Positions 31,614-39,531 of a DNA stretch of 64,000 nt are shown here, piece after piece. The position numbers and the translations under genes are program-made. Each line of letters starts with the position of its first letter. Position 1 is the stretch's first letter. Source of the DNA: Protula sp. h YS-2021 (lineage: Eukaryota > Annelida > Polychaeta > Sabellida > Serpulidae); NCBI GenBank assembly GCA_949752745.1, contig OX457028.1, positions 9,546,778-9,610,777 of the forward strand, read 5' to 3'. A model generated the notes under the pieces. It searched no databases. It was not told the DNA's origin and worked only from the letters and a program-made list of their open reading frames with translations.

Positions 31614-32162
31614 TTAATACATTTCCCATTCCAGCTCATGTTGACGGGCTTTTTTAATATCTTGTATGGTTGTACGTTTTGTAAAAATGGTTAAGGGAAT
31701 GTTACTTTTTGCTATAGCCTCAATAAACTCTTTCCATCCAACTGGTAGACTTTCACGTTCTTTCTTTCGTGACCCCACCAGTGCTTCTTTCAATAAGTCA
31801 ACAATATTTGAATTAGAAATGACTTCACCCGTACTTAACACAAGTTCTTTCTGTTCAGTCCACTGTATTCCATTGTCTTTCAATTCTTTTAATACTAAAG
31901 TCACCTTTTGATGATATGTAGGTGGAAAATACTGTACTATATTTGTTTTCTTATCTGGAGGTGTACCACGTTTTTGTTTGTAGCGTATATATTCTCCCAC
32001 AAGCTGTGACATCTTTTTAGCAGATTCATGATTCCTTTCAGCTTTCAATACATGTTTTATTTTACTTTTCAAATCACTCTCCTTAGACTGAGACTTTTTA
32101 AGTTCTAACAACATAAAATATTCAGATTCTGGAATCAACACCATTTTCTCTGTGTGTTTCAT
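31614..32162 (-). CDS. Polinton conserved protein of unknown function, 182 aa
   Basis: Lysine-rich protein. The first ~70 residues look helical and possibly coiled-coil (YFMLLELKKSQSKESDLKSK). A central winged-helix-like or compact region holds ILSTGEVISNSNIVDLLKEA-type sequence (about 115-145), and the C-terminus is ARQHELEWEMY. A protein of this kind commonly lies between the ATPase and capsid genes in animal Polintons; its role is unknown to me, possibly virion morphogenesis. The start overlaps the stop of the 108 aa gene by 4 nt. Confidence 0.75.
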   Translation of the reverse strand: MKHTEKMVLIPESEYFMLLELKKSQSKESDLKSKIKHVLKAERNHESAKKMSQLVGEYIRYKQKRGTPPDKKTNIVQYFPPTYHQKVTLVLKELKDNGIQWTEQKELVLSTGEVISNSNIVDLLKEALVGSRKKERESLPVGWKEFIEAIAKSNIPLTIFTKRTTIQDIKKARQHELEWEMY

Positions 32163-32485
32163 CGTCGTATAAGCTGTGCTAATAGGGGTAGGGCAAACGT
32201 TGCTAAAGTCCCAATAAAACCACCTTTTTGATTAATTAGCTTCTTTTTATGTTTAAGAGATACTTTTTTGTTACTCAGTGTTCTCAACAAGTGTTTATGA
32301 CGTTTCAGCTTTTTATAAGCTTGTGGATTTAATGGTATATGCCCTTTTAAAATGTTGAGACAAATTTCAAACAAACTAGTCAATTCTTCTTTTGTCGCTT
32401 GTTTAAGTAAAACTTTACGTCGCTGTGGTCCACTGCGTGCAAGCAAATGAAGGAATGGTTGATTTGATTTTAGTCGCTTTGACAT
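32159..32485 (-). CDS. Small basic Polinton protein with hydrophobic tail, 108 aa
   Basis: Very basic throughout (KRLKSNQPFLHLLARSGPQR, HKHLLRTLSNKKVSLKHKKK) and ends with a hydrophobic helix GGFIGTLATFALPLLAQLIR (about residues 88-107). Proteins of this form, with a Gly-Gly before a hydrophobic tail, are widespread in Polintons. The GG could be a protease site (adenain cleaves near Gly-Gly), which is inference. It lies 32 bp downstream of the ATPase stop and overlaps the 182 aa gene by 4 nt. Confidence 0.78.
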   Translation of the reverse strand: MSKRLKSNQPFLHLLARSGPQRRKVLLKQATKEELTSLFEICLNILKGHIPLNPQAYKKLKRHKHLLRTLSNKKVSLKHKKKLINQKGGFIGTLATFALPLLAQLIRR

Positions 32486-32517
32486 GTTGCTTCATTCAAT
32501 GTAAAAGCTAGAAATGA

Positions 32518-33150
32518 CTACTGTGCTATAGACATAGCCTTATTTACATAAACGAAAGGTATGTCATGTGGTAAAATACCAGTACGAATGCGAAGGTGTT
32601 CTTCTGTTTTTGGTTTTAAGTCAATAAGCAAATAACCAAAAGGTTTGGTTGTAGCGTCTTGAAACGCTTCAATTAAAAATTGTGATTTGCCTGGATACAT
32701 TTGACGTGCTAATGTTGTAATTTGTTGATTATCTCTTGGATTCTTAAACAAAATAATATAATTAGAGTTCAAACTAATATTTCGCATTTCTTTTCCTTGA
32801 TGAAACAAATTGTGCACAATAAACAGAATGCTCAAATTATTATGACTGCTAGCCACGCTAAACAAACGCGTCATACGTTCATCGCTATGACACTGTGTCA
32901 TTAAGTCATCAATAACCAAGAGATTAGTTGTTTTAGGATCAAATCGGTCTTCAATGTCTTCTGGTATACCTTTATGAAATATTACCTGACGCATAGACTT
33001 GTATAAAGGTTGGTCTGCACCATATAACCATAAAATATGTTGTGGTGGTGGATAAATGAGTTTATGCTCAATAATAGCTTTCACTAGAGATGTTTTTCCA
33101 CTTCCAGTGGGTCCAGAACATAAACATGTAAACGGGTGTTTGAATTGCAT
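32518..33150 (-). CDS. Genome packaging ATPase (FtsK/HerA-A32 type), 210 aa
   Basis: Walker A GPTGSGKTS at residues 13-21 and Walker B NLLVIDDL at 76-83 with acids D81/D82. A later ILFIVHNLFHQGK segment (about 108-120) matches the sensor strand of the A32-like packaging ATPase family. The length is typical for Polintons. It would drive DNA into capsids. The start ATG lies one base away from the integrase stop, and the 108 aa gene follows after 32 bp. Confidence 0.95.
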   Translation of the reverse strand: MQFKHPFTCLCSGPTGSGKTSLVKAIIEHKLIYPPPQHILWLYGADQPLYKSMRQVIFHKGIPEDIEDRFDPKTTNLLVIDDLMTQCHSDERMTRLFSVASSHNNLSILFIVHNLFHQGKEMRNISLNSNYIILFKNPRDNQQITTLARQMYPGKSQFLIEAFQDATTKPFGYLLIDLKPKTEEHLRIRTGILPHDIPFVYVNKAMSIAQ

Positions 33151-33151
33151 G

Positions 33152-34249
33152 TTAAAACCACTGTATGTCTTGGTCTTTTATCCAACTGTTGAATTTTTTC
33201 GGCCAGCCCATCCACTTCACAAAGTGTTCTGTTTGTCCTTTTCTTTTACGTGTTTTTAAAACTTTTTCCACTTTAAATAATGAATCAGCGTCTTTTGAAA
33301 CGGATTGTAATTCTTCTTCATAAAAATGACCATCTATAGGCTCATCCATAAAGTCTTTAAGTCTGTACAAGTTAATACCCTGTTTTCGACACCGATGCGT
33401 AATGATAAAGACTTCTTCAGTCCACTTCTGTTGATAGTCACGTTGAAATACATATTTCATATGAGAAATACGTACTTGAGCTTTTATTTTAAATTTATAT
33501 GGTTTAACTTTTTTAGAAAATTTAATAGTGTCCATGTACATACGTTTCCATACTTTGGCTTCGTTTGTTTTATTTACACCAGCAGGTGATAAGCCATGTA
33601 GTGAGGTATGAGGTCTATTATTGTAATTAGCTACAAGTTGTTGTAAGATGTCAGTGTACTTGTATGTTTGATTTTGAAGAAAATAACGGTACATCAAACC
33701 TTTTACGGTACGTATGACACGTTCAGCATAATTCGCTTTGGTTTCATTTTTAGTTGTGTAGACATGAATACCTTGTTTTTTCAGAAATTCTTTCACCCAC
33801 CGGTTGGTGAATTCTGTCCCTTTATCTGACCGTAACAACTTAGGTCGTCTGTCTGTTTTCTGGAAAATGGTTTTAAAGGCTTGTACCACAGAGTCATGTT
33901 TTTTATTTGGTAATGGTTCAATCCACAAATATTTAGAAAAAACATCAATGACGACTAGCAGAAAACGAATGCTTTCGTTGTGTGGAGAAAGATTGGTAAC
34001 GTCAGCTAAATCTGTATCCCATAAGTCATCTATACCTTGTGTTATAATACGCTGTCGTTTAAATTTGTACTTGACGGGTTGTAAGAGTGTAAAGGCGTCT
34101 TGATCACGAATCCATTTTTTAACGTTATTATATGAAGTTGCTTTTCCTGTTTGCTTCAGAAGTTGATATAATTTATAAGGCCCAGCAAAAGCACCAGGAT
34201 GACTTGGATCAAAATAAATTTGATTTAAATAATCTTTCCATTTAGCCAT
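33152..34249 (-). CDS. int: Retroviral-type integrase with chromodomain, 365 aa
   Basis: Counting from the preferred Met (ACCATGG at 34249; a poorer ATG lies 15 bp upstream at 34264), the DDE core is D80 in WDTDLADVT, D142 in LRSDKGTEF and E176 in NYAERVIRTVK, so spacing is D-x33-E, slightly shorter than the retroviral 35. Residues ~320-362 form a chromodomain (FKVEKVLKTRKR, HFVKWMGWPKKFNSWI). Polinton integrases with chromodomains are well documented and may target chromatin. The N-terminal zinc HHCC motif of retroviruses is not evident. It catalyses insertion of the linear element. Confidence 0.96.
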   Translation of the reverse strand: MAKWKDYLNQIYFDPSHPGAFAGPYKLYQLLKQTGKATSYNNVKKWIRDQDAFTLLQPVKYKFKRQRIITQGIDDLWDTDLADVTNLSPHNESIRFLLVVIDVFSKYLWIEPLPNKKHDSVVQAFKTIFQKTDRRPKLLRSDKGTEFTNRWVKEFLKKQGIHVYTTKNETKANYAERVIRTVKGLMYRYFLQNQTYKYTDILQQLVANYNNRPHTSLHGLSPAGVNKTNEAKVWKRMYMDTIKFSKKVKPYKFKIKAQVRISHMKYVFQRDYQQKWTEEVFIITHRCRKQGINLYRLKDFMDEPIDGHFYEEELQSVSKDADSLFKVEKVLKTRKRKGQTEHFVKWMGWPKKFNSWIKDQDIQWF

Positions 34250-34438
34250 GGTATAAAAACACATTCAGTAACAATTAAACCATTTATTTTACAATAGCAT
34301 TAAAAACATTATACCTATGCTTAACTACAGCTTAACTATAACTCATGTTTATATGTATAACTGTTTCTATAACAACCATTTTACTTTGAAAGTTCTTTTA
34401 TTACACTTTCTATAACTCATGTTTCTATAACAAGCATA
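34250..34438 (-). terminator. AT-rich spacer with minus-strand poly(A) signal
   Basis: Downstream of the PC4-like 131 aa gene on the minus strand. TTTATT at 34283-34288 is AATAAA in complement. Short duplicated blocks ATAACTCATGTTT and TTTCTATAACAA occur twice. No stem-loop of the histone type is seen. Confidence 0.5.
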
Positions 34439-34834
34439 TTACTTTAAATGTTCTTTTATTAGACTGTCTATTTCCCTACTACTCTTCCGTAGTTGCTTCC
34501 ACTCAGCTGGTGTAAGCAGTATACCTCGTTTGCTAGCATAAGTACGTCCATCTTTTGTGGTAATATAGTCGCGGATATTTACATAGAGTTTTTGCTTGTA
34601 TCGACACACTTTCACACCTTTTCCATTCCCAATTGGGATGAGAACTTTTAAGTTTTGTTGTTGTGGTGTAGCACTTTCTTGCGTGAAGGCTGGTTCACCA
34701 CTCACTTTCACACCTTGTGCAGTTGGGATAAGAACGGATTGTTTTAAGTGTTGTAGTATATTGTTTACACTTTCTTGTCTAGTAGCTGGTTCCTCACTAA
34801 CTTTTATTTCTCCTGAATTCATGTTGACGTTCAC
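34439..34834 (-). CDS. PC4/Sub1-like transcription cofactor homologue, 131 aa
   Basis: Residues about 66-130 are a clear PC4 domain: VLIPIGNGKGVKVCRYKQ, LYVNIRDYITTKDGRTY, KRGILLTPAEWKQLRK, matching the beta-sheet and L-T/N-P-E-QW helix of eukaryotic PC4. The N-terminal half is a duplicated leader, with VSEEPATRQES and VSGEPAFTQES and each copy ending in VLIP-(T/I). PC4 binds ssDNA and acts in transcription, replication and repair. It is likely an element-encoded ssDNA or promoter factor (inference). Two more PC4-like genes are at 27782 and 35216. Confidence 0.85.
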   Translation of the reverse strand: MNVNMNSGEIKVSEEPATRQESVNNILQHLKQSVLIPTAQGVKVSGEPAFTQESATPQQQNLKVLIPIGNGKGVKVCRYKQKLYVNIRDYITTKDGRTYASKRGILLTPAEWKQLRKSSREIDSLIKEHLK

Positions 34835-34884
34835 TCCTCAGCGGTTCGTTTTAAAATTATGAGGAGTGACTGTGTTGTACCCTT

Positions 34885-35244
34885 TTATTGTGTAGAAGTG
34901 TCCACTGGCGCATGCGTAACTAAACACATTTCTGCTACTAAAAAACGAATGTCTGGTAGCCAATAATAATCAGCCTTTTGTAATGCTAGTCCTAACATAA
35001 ATTGTTCATGTGGTACACCAAGGCTGTTACACTTTTGTGTAAATTCCACCAACACTTGATGAATCGGTAAGTTAAGCCGTGCTTTTTTCCAGTATGTATT
35101 AAAGTATATAAACACAGAATCAAGTTTTTCATTCAAAGAAAAATGAGGTGTTAAAACAAAAGACTTTTCTCGCTGTAAACTAATGTACATCCAATGAGCA
35201 TAACGTTTTTTAAATTCAAATTCCATTATGCGATACGATTCCAT
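34885..35244 (-). CDS. Right-arm family protein A, 119 aa, unknown function
   Basis: Aromatic-rich helical-looking protein: FKKRYAHWMYISLQREKSF, then VLVEFTQKCNSLGVPHEQF, then WLPDIRFLVAEMCL. It shares this order with the 106 aa and 172 aa proteins, so they form a small family. No known domain is recognised. A second Met at residue 7 (codon 35226) is an equally likely start and reduces overlap with the upstream gene from 29 to 11 nt. Confidence 0.7.
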   Translation of the reverse strand: MESYRIMEFEFKKRYAHWMYISLQREKSFVLTPHFSLNEKLDSVFIYFNTYWKKARLNLPIHQVLVEFTQKCNSLGVPHEQFMLGLALQKADYYWLPDIRFLVAEMCLVTHAPVDTSTQ

Positions 35245-35851
35245 GTGGTTCTACCTTAAGTTCACCACACACCTTACAGAAATTGTCTGGTTCACAGTCT
35301 TTACAATTGTATTTATGACAATGACACTTGTCTCCAAAGAACTCAGATCCACCACAGTACTCACAAATGTAAGCAAGTTGGTTGTACGCGTGTTTGTTAC
35401 AATTTCTCACTTCTCTCAGATCCTCTTTCTTCAGCTCGCTTTCTTTCATACGTTGATGAAAAAGCTGTATTTTCAATGTTTCATGACATTTTCCTTTCAA
35501 CAGCTCTGCAACTTTTGGTATAATATCTAAAAATGTATTCCATTCCTCATCATTTAGGTTGATGTAGTTGTTGTACACTTTACTATTCACTTCTCGAATC
35601 CAGTGAAAACTGACATATCTCTTTTCAGCAAACTTAATGACTGTAATATGTTTATCGTCAGAAAGTTTGAGTTCATATCCTTCATCTCGCATGTGGTAAC
35701 TATTGACTCTTATTTTATCCCACATAAGAGTTGAGAGAACAATCCATCTTGGCCCACGTAAAAGACGTGCAAAGCTTCCATATGCTCCTTCTTCTACACA
35801 GACTTGTAAGTTATGACTGATTTCAAATGATGTGTTCATGGTTGCGTTCAT
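35216..35851 (-). CDS. PC4-like protein with C-terminal zinc cluster, 211 aa
   Basis: Residues about 1-110 parallel the 112 aa PC4-like protein: a partial unit ending WIVLSTLMWDKIR, then ELKLSDDKHITVIKFAEKR and YINLNDEEWNTFLDIIPKV. After a charged linker comes a Cys/His cluster (about residues 160-200): CEYC, CHCHKYNC, CEPDNFCKVC. This fusion of an ssDNA-binding-like domain with a RING- or treble-clef-like zinc module is unusual. There is a TATAAAAGG at about 35887-35893 before the start, and a second Met four codons in. Function is unknown; a transcription or host-interaction role is inferred. Confidence 0.75.
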   Translation of the reverse strand: MNATMNTSFEISHNLQVCVEEGAYGSFARLLRGPRWIVLSTLMWDKIRVNSYHMRDEGYELKLSDDKHITVIKFAEKRYVSFHWIREVNSKVYNNYINLNDEEWNTFLDIIPKVAELLKGKCHETLKIQLFHQRMKESELKKEDLREVRNCNKHAYNQLAYICEYCGGSEFFGDKCHCHKYNCKDCEPDNFCKVCGELKVEPHGIVSHNGI

Positions 35852-36006
35852 GGTTGTGACTGTTGAGTAATACTAGAGTTCATTCCTTTTATATGTCATA
35901 TACCATATGATGTCATAAAAGCGTTAACCAATTATATTATGAGTTGCTTGAAGACGTTATTGAATTTTTTAACCAATCAGAGTTGCTTGAAGACGTTACA
36001 GAATTT
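35852..36006 (-). promoter_or_regulatory. Promoter with duplicated CCAAT-containing block
   Basis: For the minus-strand 211 aa gene, TATAAAAGGAATGAACTCT lies at 35875-35893 in complement. Farther upstream, GAGTTGCTTGAAGACGTTA followed by GAATTTTTTAACCAATCA is repeated at about 35940 and 35982 (plus-strand reading, with CCAAT). Confidence 0.6.
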
Positions 36007-36327
36007 TTAACCAATCATATTTGATTCCTCACCCCAATAGGCTATGAACCACTTTCTAACGAGTTCTTTTACTTCAGGCAACCATTCATGTTCTGTTTTT
36101 TGCATAGCTTCCTGTATATTAAACCGTTGGTAAGGAAGATTCAATTCTTCACATTCATCCTTAAATCCATTGAAAAGAATATATGAAGAAACTATAACAT
36201 GTGCACTTGACCATTTTTTGTTAATGTCTTCCCACCATAGTGCTGGATTTTCTACTCGAATGCGTGAAAACATGCATGTAGCGTACCAATCCTTAAATAT
36301 TTTTTCCATAGCTCTGTCTTCTTCCAT
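36007..36327 (-). CDS. Right-arm family protein B, 106 aa, unknown function
   Basis: Paralogue of the 119 aa and 172 aa proteins: IFKDWYATCMFSRIRVENP, then FNGFKDECEELNLPYQRF, then EHEWLPEVKELVRKWF. Negatively charged, aromatic-rich, no motif known to me. TATAAAAGGGAGTGAACTCT lies upstream (about 36353-36372 in complement), the same pattern as the 211 aa gene. A poly-T run (complement poly-A) precedes the ATG. Confidence 0.7.
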   Translation of the reverse strand: MEEDRAMEKIFKDWYATCMFSRIRVENPALWWEDINKKWSSAHVIVSSYILFNGFKDECEELNLPYQRFNIQEAMQKTEHEWLPEVKELVRKWFIAYWGEESNMIG

Positions 36328-36352
36328 GTTTTTTTTTTTTACTTCACTCTGC

Positions 36353-36372
36353 AGAGTTCACTCCCTTTTATA
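36353..36372 (-). promoter_or_regulatory. Core promoter of the 106 aa gene
   Basis: In minus-strand reading TATAAAAGGGAGTGAACTCT, closely matching TATAAAAGGAATGAACTCT before the 211 aa gene, so the right-arm genes share a core promoter type. Confidence 0.6.
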
Positions 36373-36886
36373 CCCAACTGGTTGCTGAGTCAAGCTTTTC
36401 AAACTTCTTGCAAACGTTTGAATTCACTTCAACTCGTCCATGGTTGAATCGAACAAGGTCTGATACATTCGTCGTCAATGGAACATCATCATCATAAAGT
36501 AAAATGATTCTTGCAGCTACAACTAGCATGAGCTCAACTGCCCAAATTGTATTCACGTTGATAAATGCTGAATCAATGTCATAAGTTGATATGATAAATG
36601 TTAAATCAATGTTATAAGTTGATAGTTTATGTAGATGTTCACAGTCACGTAGAAACGAGTCGATGAAATCACTTGGAATAGTCTTTCCGACAGCTTCCCA
36701 ATGCAGATGTAAATTTTTCACTTGCTGCATCCAATCCCATTCAAAAGTAGGAAGCTTTGAAAACACATAGTTAGTATAATTCACTTTGAAGACGTCGTCC
36801 ATAGTCATACATCTGTCAAGAAGTAATGCTGACATTGTGAAGTCTTTTCTCGTCACACAATGTATTACTAGTTGACTAGTTGACAT
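36368..36886 (-). CDS. Right-arm family protein C, 172 aa, unknown function
   Basis: Residues about 28-110 follow the family: VFKVNYTNYVFSKLPTFEW, then FIDSFLRDCEHLHKL. A short internal duplication follows (YNIDLTFI and YDIDSAFI near 112-128) and then a hydrophobic stretch VELMLVVAARIILLY (about 135-150) that could be a buried or membrane helix. The C-terminal part is unique. A TATAAAAG lies about 36899-36906 in complement, only about 15-20 bp before the ATG, which is unusually close. It is the last gene before the right terminal repeat. Confidence 0.65.
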   Translation of the reverse strand: MSTSQLVIHCVTRKDFTMSALLLDRCMTMDDVFKVNYTNYVFSKLPTFEWDWMQQVKNLHLHWEAVGKTIPSDFIDSFLRDCEHLHKLSTYNIDLTFIISTYDIDSAFINVNTIWAVELMLVVAARIILLYDDDVPLTTNVSDLVRFNHGRVEVNSNVCKKFEKLDSATSWV

Positions 36887-36916
36887 GTTTCACTCATGCT
36901 TTTATACTACTTCCAT

Positions 36917-36952
36917 GTAGCAATACGTGCAGTCAGCCCCCCATGCTACAGA
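36917..36952 (-). repeat. Copy of the Cys-rich gene interior abutting the right TIR
   Basis: Read on the minus strand this 36 bp segment begins TCTGTAGCATGGGGGGCTGA and matches 18491-18526 inside the plus-strand Cys-rich gene with one mismatch (27 matches, one difference, 8 matches). It lies exactly where the right inverted repeat stops matching the left. The right end therefore looks like a left end with 18040-18490 deleted. Confidence 0.88.
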
Positions 36953-37068
36953 AGGTGTGCTCAAACCCGTACGGGTTTCAACACACCTGTGCTCAAACCC
37001 GTACGGGTTTCAAAACACCTGAAAATACGGGTTTGAGCACACGTGTGCTCAAACCCGTATTTTCCCAC

Positions 37069-37072
<4 letters not shown>
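36953..37072 (-). repeat. Right terminal inverted repeat
   Basis: Reverse complement of the left end, 120 bp, ending CCCACTACT. It has one fewer pair of palindromic units than the left end. The (TA)n tract follows directly. Confidence 0.93.

Positions 37073-37135
<63 letters not shown>
37073..37135. repeat. (TA)n tract, right side of the Polinton target
   Basis: Continuation of the TA microsatellite interrupted by the element; starts immediately after CCCACTACT. Confidence 0.9.
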
Positions 37136-37137
<2 letters not shown>

Positions 37138-37139
37138 AC

Positions 37140-37430
37140 ATGTGCAACATTGCATTATTTTTTAAATCGGTCAATAATTGTAAGAAATAAAACTTGTCAA
37201 AAATGTATATTTTTAGGGAAACTTGCTTGCACGGAGATAGAATTTGTCCAGATGAGTTCTGCGAAACTATTCCATCCTGTGGTCTTAAATTCTATGCAGT
37301 GAAAATATATATATTTTTGTAGATCAACAAAGTTGTGTTATTTTTGTAATCGGCCAAAAATTGTTAAAAATACAACTTGTCAAAAATGGCTTTTTCAGAA
37401 AATTTGTCATCACAGGGACAGGTTTTGTTC
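37140..37430 (+). repeat. Diverged tandem ~200 bp repeat, also at 38970-39230
   Basis: Units share GCATTATTTTT, AATCGG(T/C)CAA, CTTGTCAAAAATG and CCAGA(T/C)GA(G/A)TTC. Two units lie here and about two more diverged units at 38970-39230. Confidence 0.65.
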
Positions 37431-37550
37431 AAATGTACAAACACAAAGAAAGTAATATTCCTTTGCAATAACACCTATTATGTCTCAACTGTATAACAAT
37501 CTGCATGTTATAGATGCACACGAGCATTCTATTTTGCATACTTTTGCAAC

Positions 37551-38416
37551 TACAGTGGAACATCGGCATCGGACCAACTCCCTCTTGGGACCACCTCTGA
37601 ATTAGGGCACATTTTTCCGGTCCCAAATGCGCTCCATAGACTTCAATTGTTAAGAAACTCCCTATTGGGACCACCTCGGATCGGACCACTTCGGGCCGCT
37701 TTTTTCGGTCCCGAGCTCTCAAAATGCCTGAGATCGGACCACTGTCAATCAGAGGGGATTCCACTGTATTTTTGCGGCGCATTACTTACAACACTGAGCA
37801 TATTGCCCGTCTTAGATATTATTGCTAGGGATTACGGTAGCAAGTGTTCAACCAGACAGGGGCTTAGTTTTGTTATCTATACTTTTATACCTTGTCTAAA
37901 CAATAGCGGCTTACAATATACAAAGCCGAGACATCTTAATTTATGTGGTGCCTATTCTTTTAGTATTTAAGCCGACCCACATGCCACCGAATTCATAATG
38001 GCAATTAAATGTCAATTTAAGCACAAAAAGTCAATTTAAATAAGAAAAAATTGTTAAAACTTTCTCAAAATGGAAATCAGAGAAAAAGTTAATAGAAAAA
38101 GAAAAGACATTAGTCTCAAAGATAAAATTGAGACAAAACTGGACTCATTTGCTAAATATAGTTGCAAAAGTATGCAAAATAGAATACTTGTGTGTGTGTC
38201 TTAAACATGCAGATTGTTAAACAGTTGAGACATAATAGATGTTATTATAAATGAACATTATTTCTTTGTGTTTGGACATCAAACTTCAATCAGCGGTCAA
38301 CCCGCAAAATTTTACCAAATTTTACCCGCAAAATTTTACCAAATGGGACCAACTCTGAAATAGGGCACATTTTATCTGGTCCCAAGGGTGGTCCGATTTC
38401 AGAGGTTCCACTGTAT
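37551..38416. mobile_element. Nonautonomous DNA transposon with CAGTGGAAC termini
   Basis: The left end TA-CAGTGGAACATCGG and the right end CAGAGGTTCCACTG-TA (about 38402-38416) are inverted and flanked by TA, as in Tc1/mariner or pogo-like elements. Repeated GGTCCGAT, GGGACCACCTC and TTCGGTCCCGAG segments occur within. A shorter internal pair ends near 37767 (GATTCCACTGTA). No transposase frame is present. Confidence 0.65.
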
Positions 38417-38567
38417 ATTTAGGAAACGAGTCCAGTTTTGTTTCTACCGAAAGTTTGTCTGAAAATCAAAGAGTTTCTCTGAAAAGTAAAACTACACAAG
38501 CTACACACAGTAGTCTTTTTACTTAGCAATAACAAATCTATCCATGCTAGTTTGTTTTTGGCACCAC

Positions 38568-38971
38568 ATCATAGGCACCACATAAATTAAGATGTCTCGG
38601 ATTTGTATATTGTCAGCCGCTATTGTTTAGACAAGGTACAAAAGTATAGATAACAAAACTAAGCCTGGTTACACACTTACTACCATAATCCCTAGCAACA
38701 ATATCTAAGACGGCAATATGCTCAGTGTTGTAAGTAATGTGCCAAAAAAAAAAAATACATTGGATTCCCCAATGAGTGACAGTGGTCCGATCTCAGACAT
38801 TTTGAGGGCTCGGGACCGAAAAAAAGGGCCCGAAGTGGTCCGATCCGAGGTGGTCCCTATTGGGAGTTTTCTTAACCATTAAAGTCTATGGAGCGCATTC
38901 GGGACCGAAAAAAATGTCCCGTAATTCAGAGGTGGTCCCAAGAGAGAGGTGGTTCGATGCATTGCACTGTA
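38568..38971 (-). repeat. Inverted copy of 37551-37950
   Basis: Read in complement this ~400 bp segment repeats the left half of the preceding element and the unique sequence next to it. For example CACCACATAAATTAAGATGT (38576) is the inverse of ACATCTTAATTTATGTGGTG (37931). The arms are separated by about 600 bp and can form a large hairpin. Confidence 0.8.
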
Positions 38972-39531
38972 TTTCACATGTGCAATGTTGCATTATTTGT
39001 GAAATAAGTAAAAAAATGTCAAAAAATTCAGACGAGTTCTGCTAAACTATTTGATCCTGTCGTCTGAAATTTTAAACATTCAATATATATATATTGTACA
39101 TTTGTAAGGTCGCATTATTTTTGAATCGGTCAAAATTGTCAAAAATACAATTTGTCAAAAATGTTTATTTTTATGGAAACTTGTTTGCACGGAAAAAGAT
39201 TTTTCCAGACGAATTCAGCTAAACTAGCTCAATGTAGGGTTTTCCATTTCATTGAATTGCCTACCACCCAATAACATTATGTGTTACACGGGGGATCCTG
39301 CCCCAGTGAGCTTCTAGTTATTGCGAAAACTTCTATGACAATGTGTCGAATCGAAGTGAGTGTACTACGACCAATTCAAATCTGAACAGAATGGGCGTAA
39401 GTATACCAACAACACAAAGAGAACAACACAAATGTTTCATTCACTTATGAGCAGTTTTATTGCGTTCTGGGGAGCATTACAACGTGACTTTTATGTAAGA
39501 AATTGGACTGCAGAAGCCCGGGGGAAGTTTT

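Larger units (their letters stand above)
17856..37072. mobile_element. Polinton/Maverick (adintovirus-like) element, complete
   Basis: A 19.2 kb unit bounded by inverted repeats whose outer ends are AGTAGTGGGAAAATACGGG and its complement. It carries the full Polinton core: protein-primed DNA polymerase B, retroviral-like integrase with chromodomain, packaging ATPase, adenain-type protease, major capsid protein and penton-like minor capsid. Known Polintons are 15-25 kb, start with AG, end with CT and make 6 bp target duplications, all consistent here. Genes form two converging blocks meeting at about 28.1-28.5 kb. All core ORFs are open, so it may be recently inserted and perhaps still mobile or able to form particles (inference). 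Confidence 0.96.

Noticed and set aside
28121..36952. Search for histone-type stem-loops after minus-strand genes
   Set aside because: None with the 6 bp stem and 4 nt loop was found by eye. CACTCTGCAGAGTTC near 36346 is palindromic but lacks the GG/CC base and loop.
36880..37302. 140-codon frame across the right end of the Polinton
   Set aside because: It runs through the terminal repeat and the TA microsatellite; artefact.
37429..37782. 117-codon minus-strand frame
   Set aside because: It lies within the CAGTGGAAC-ended repeat and matches no transposase.
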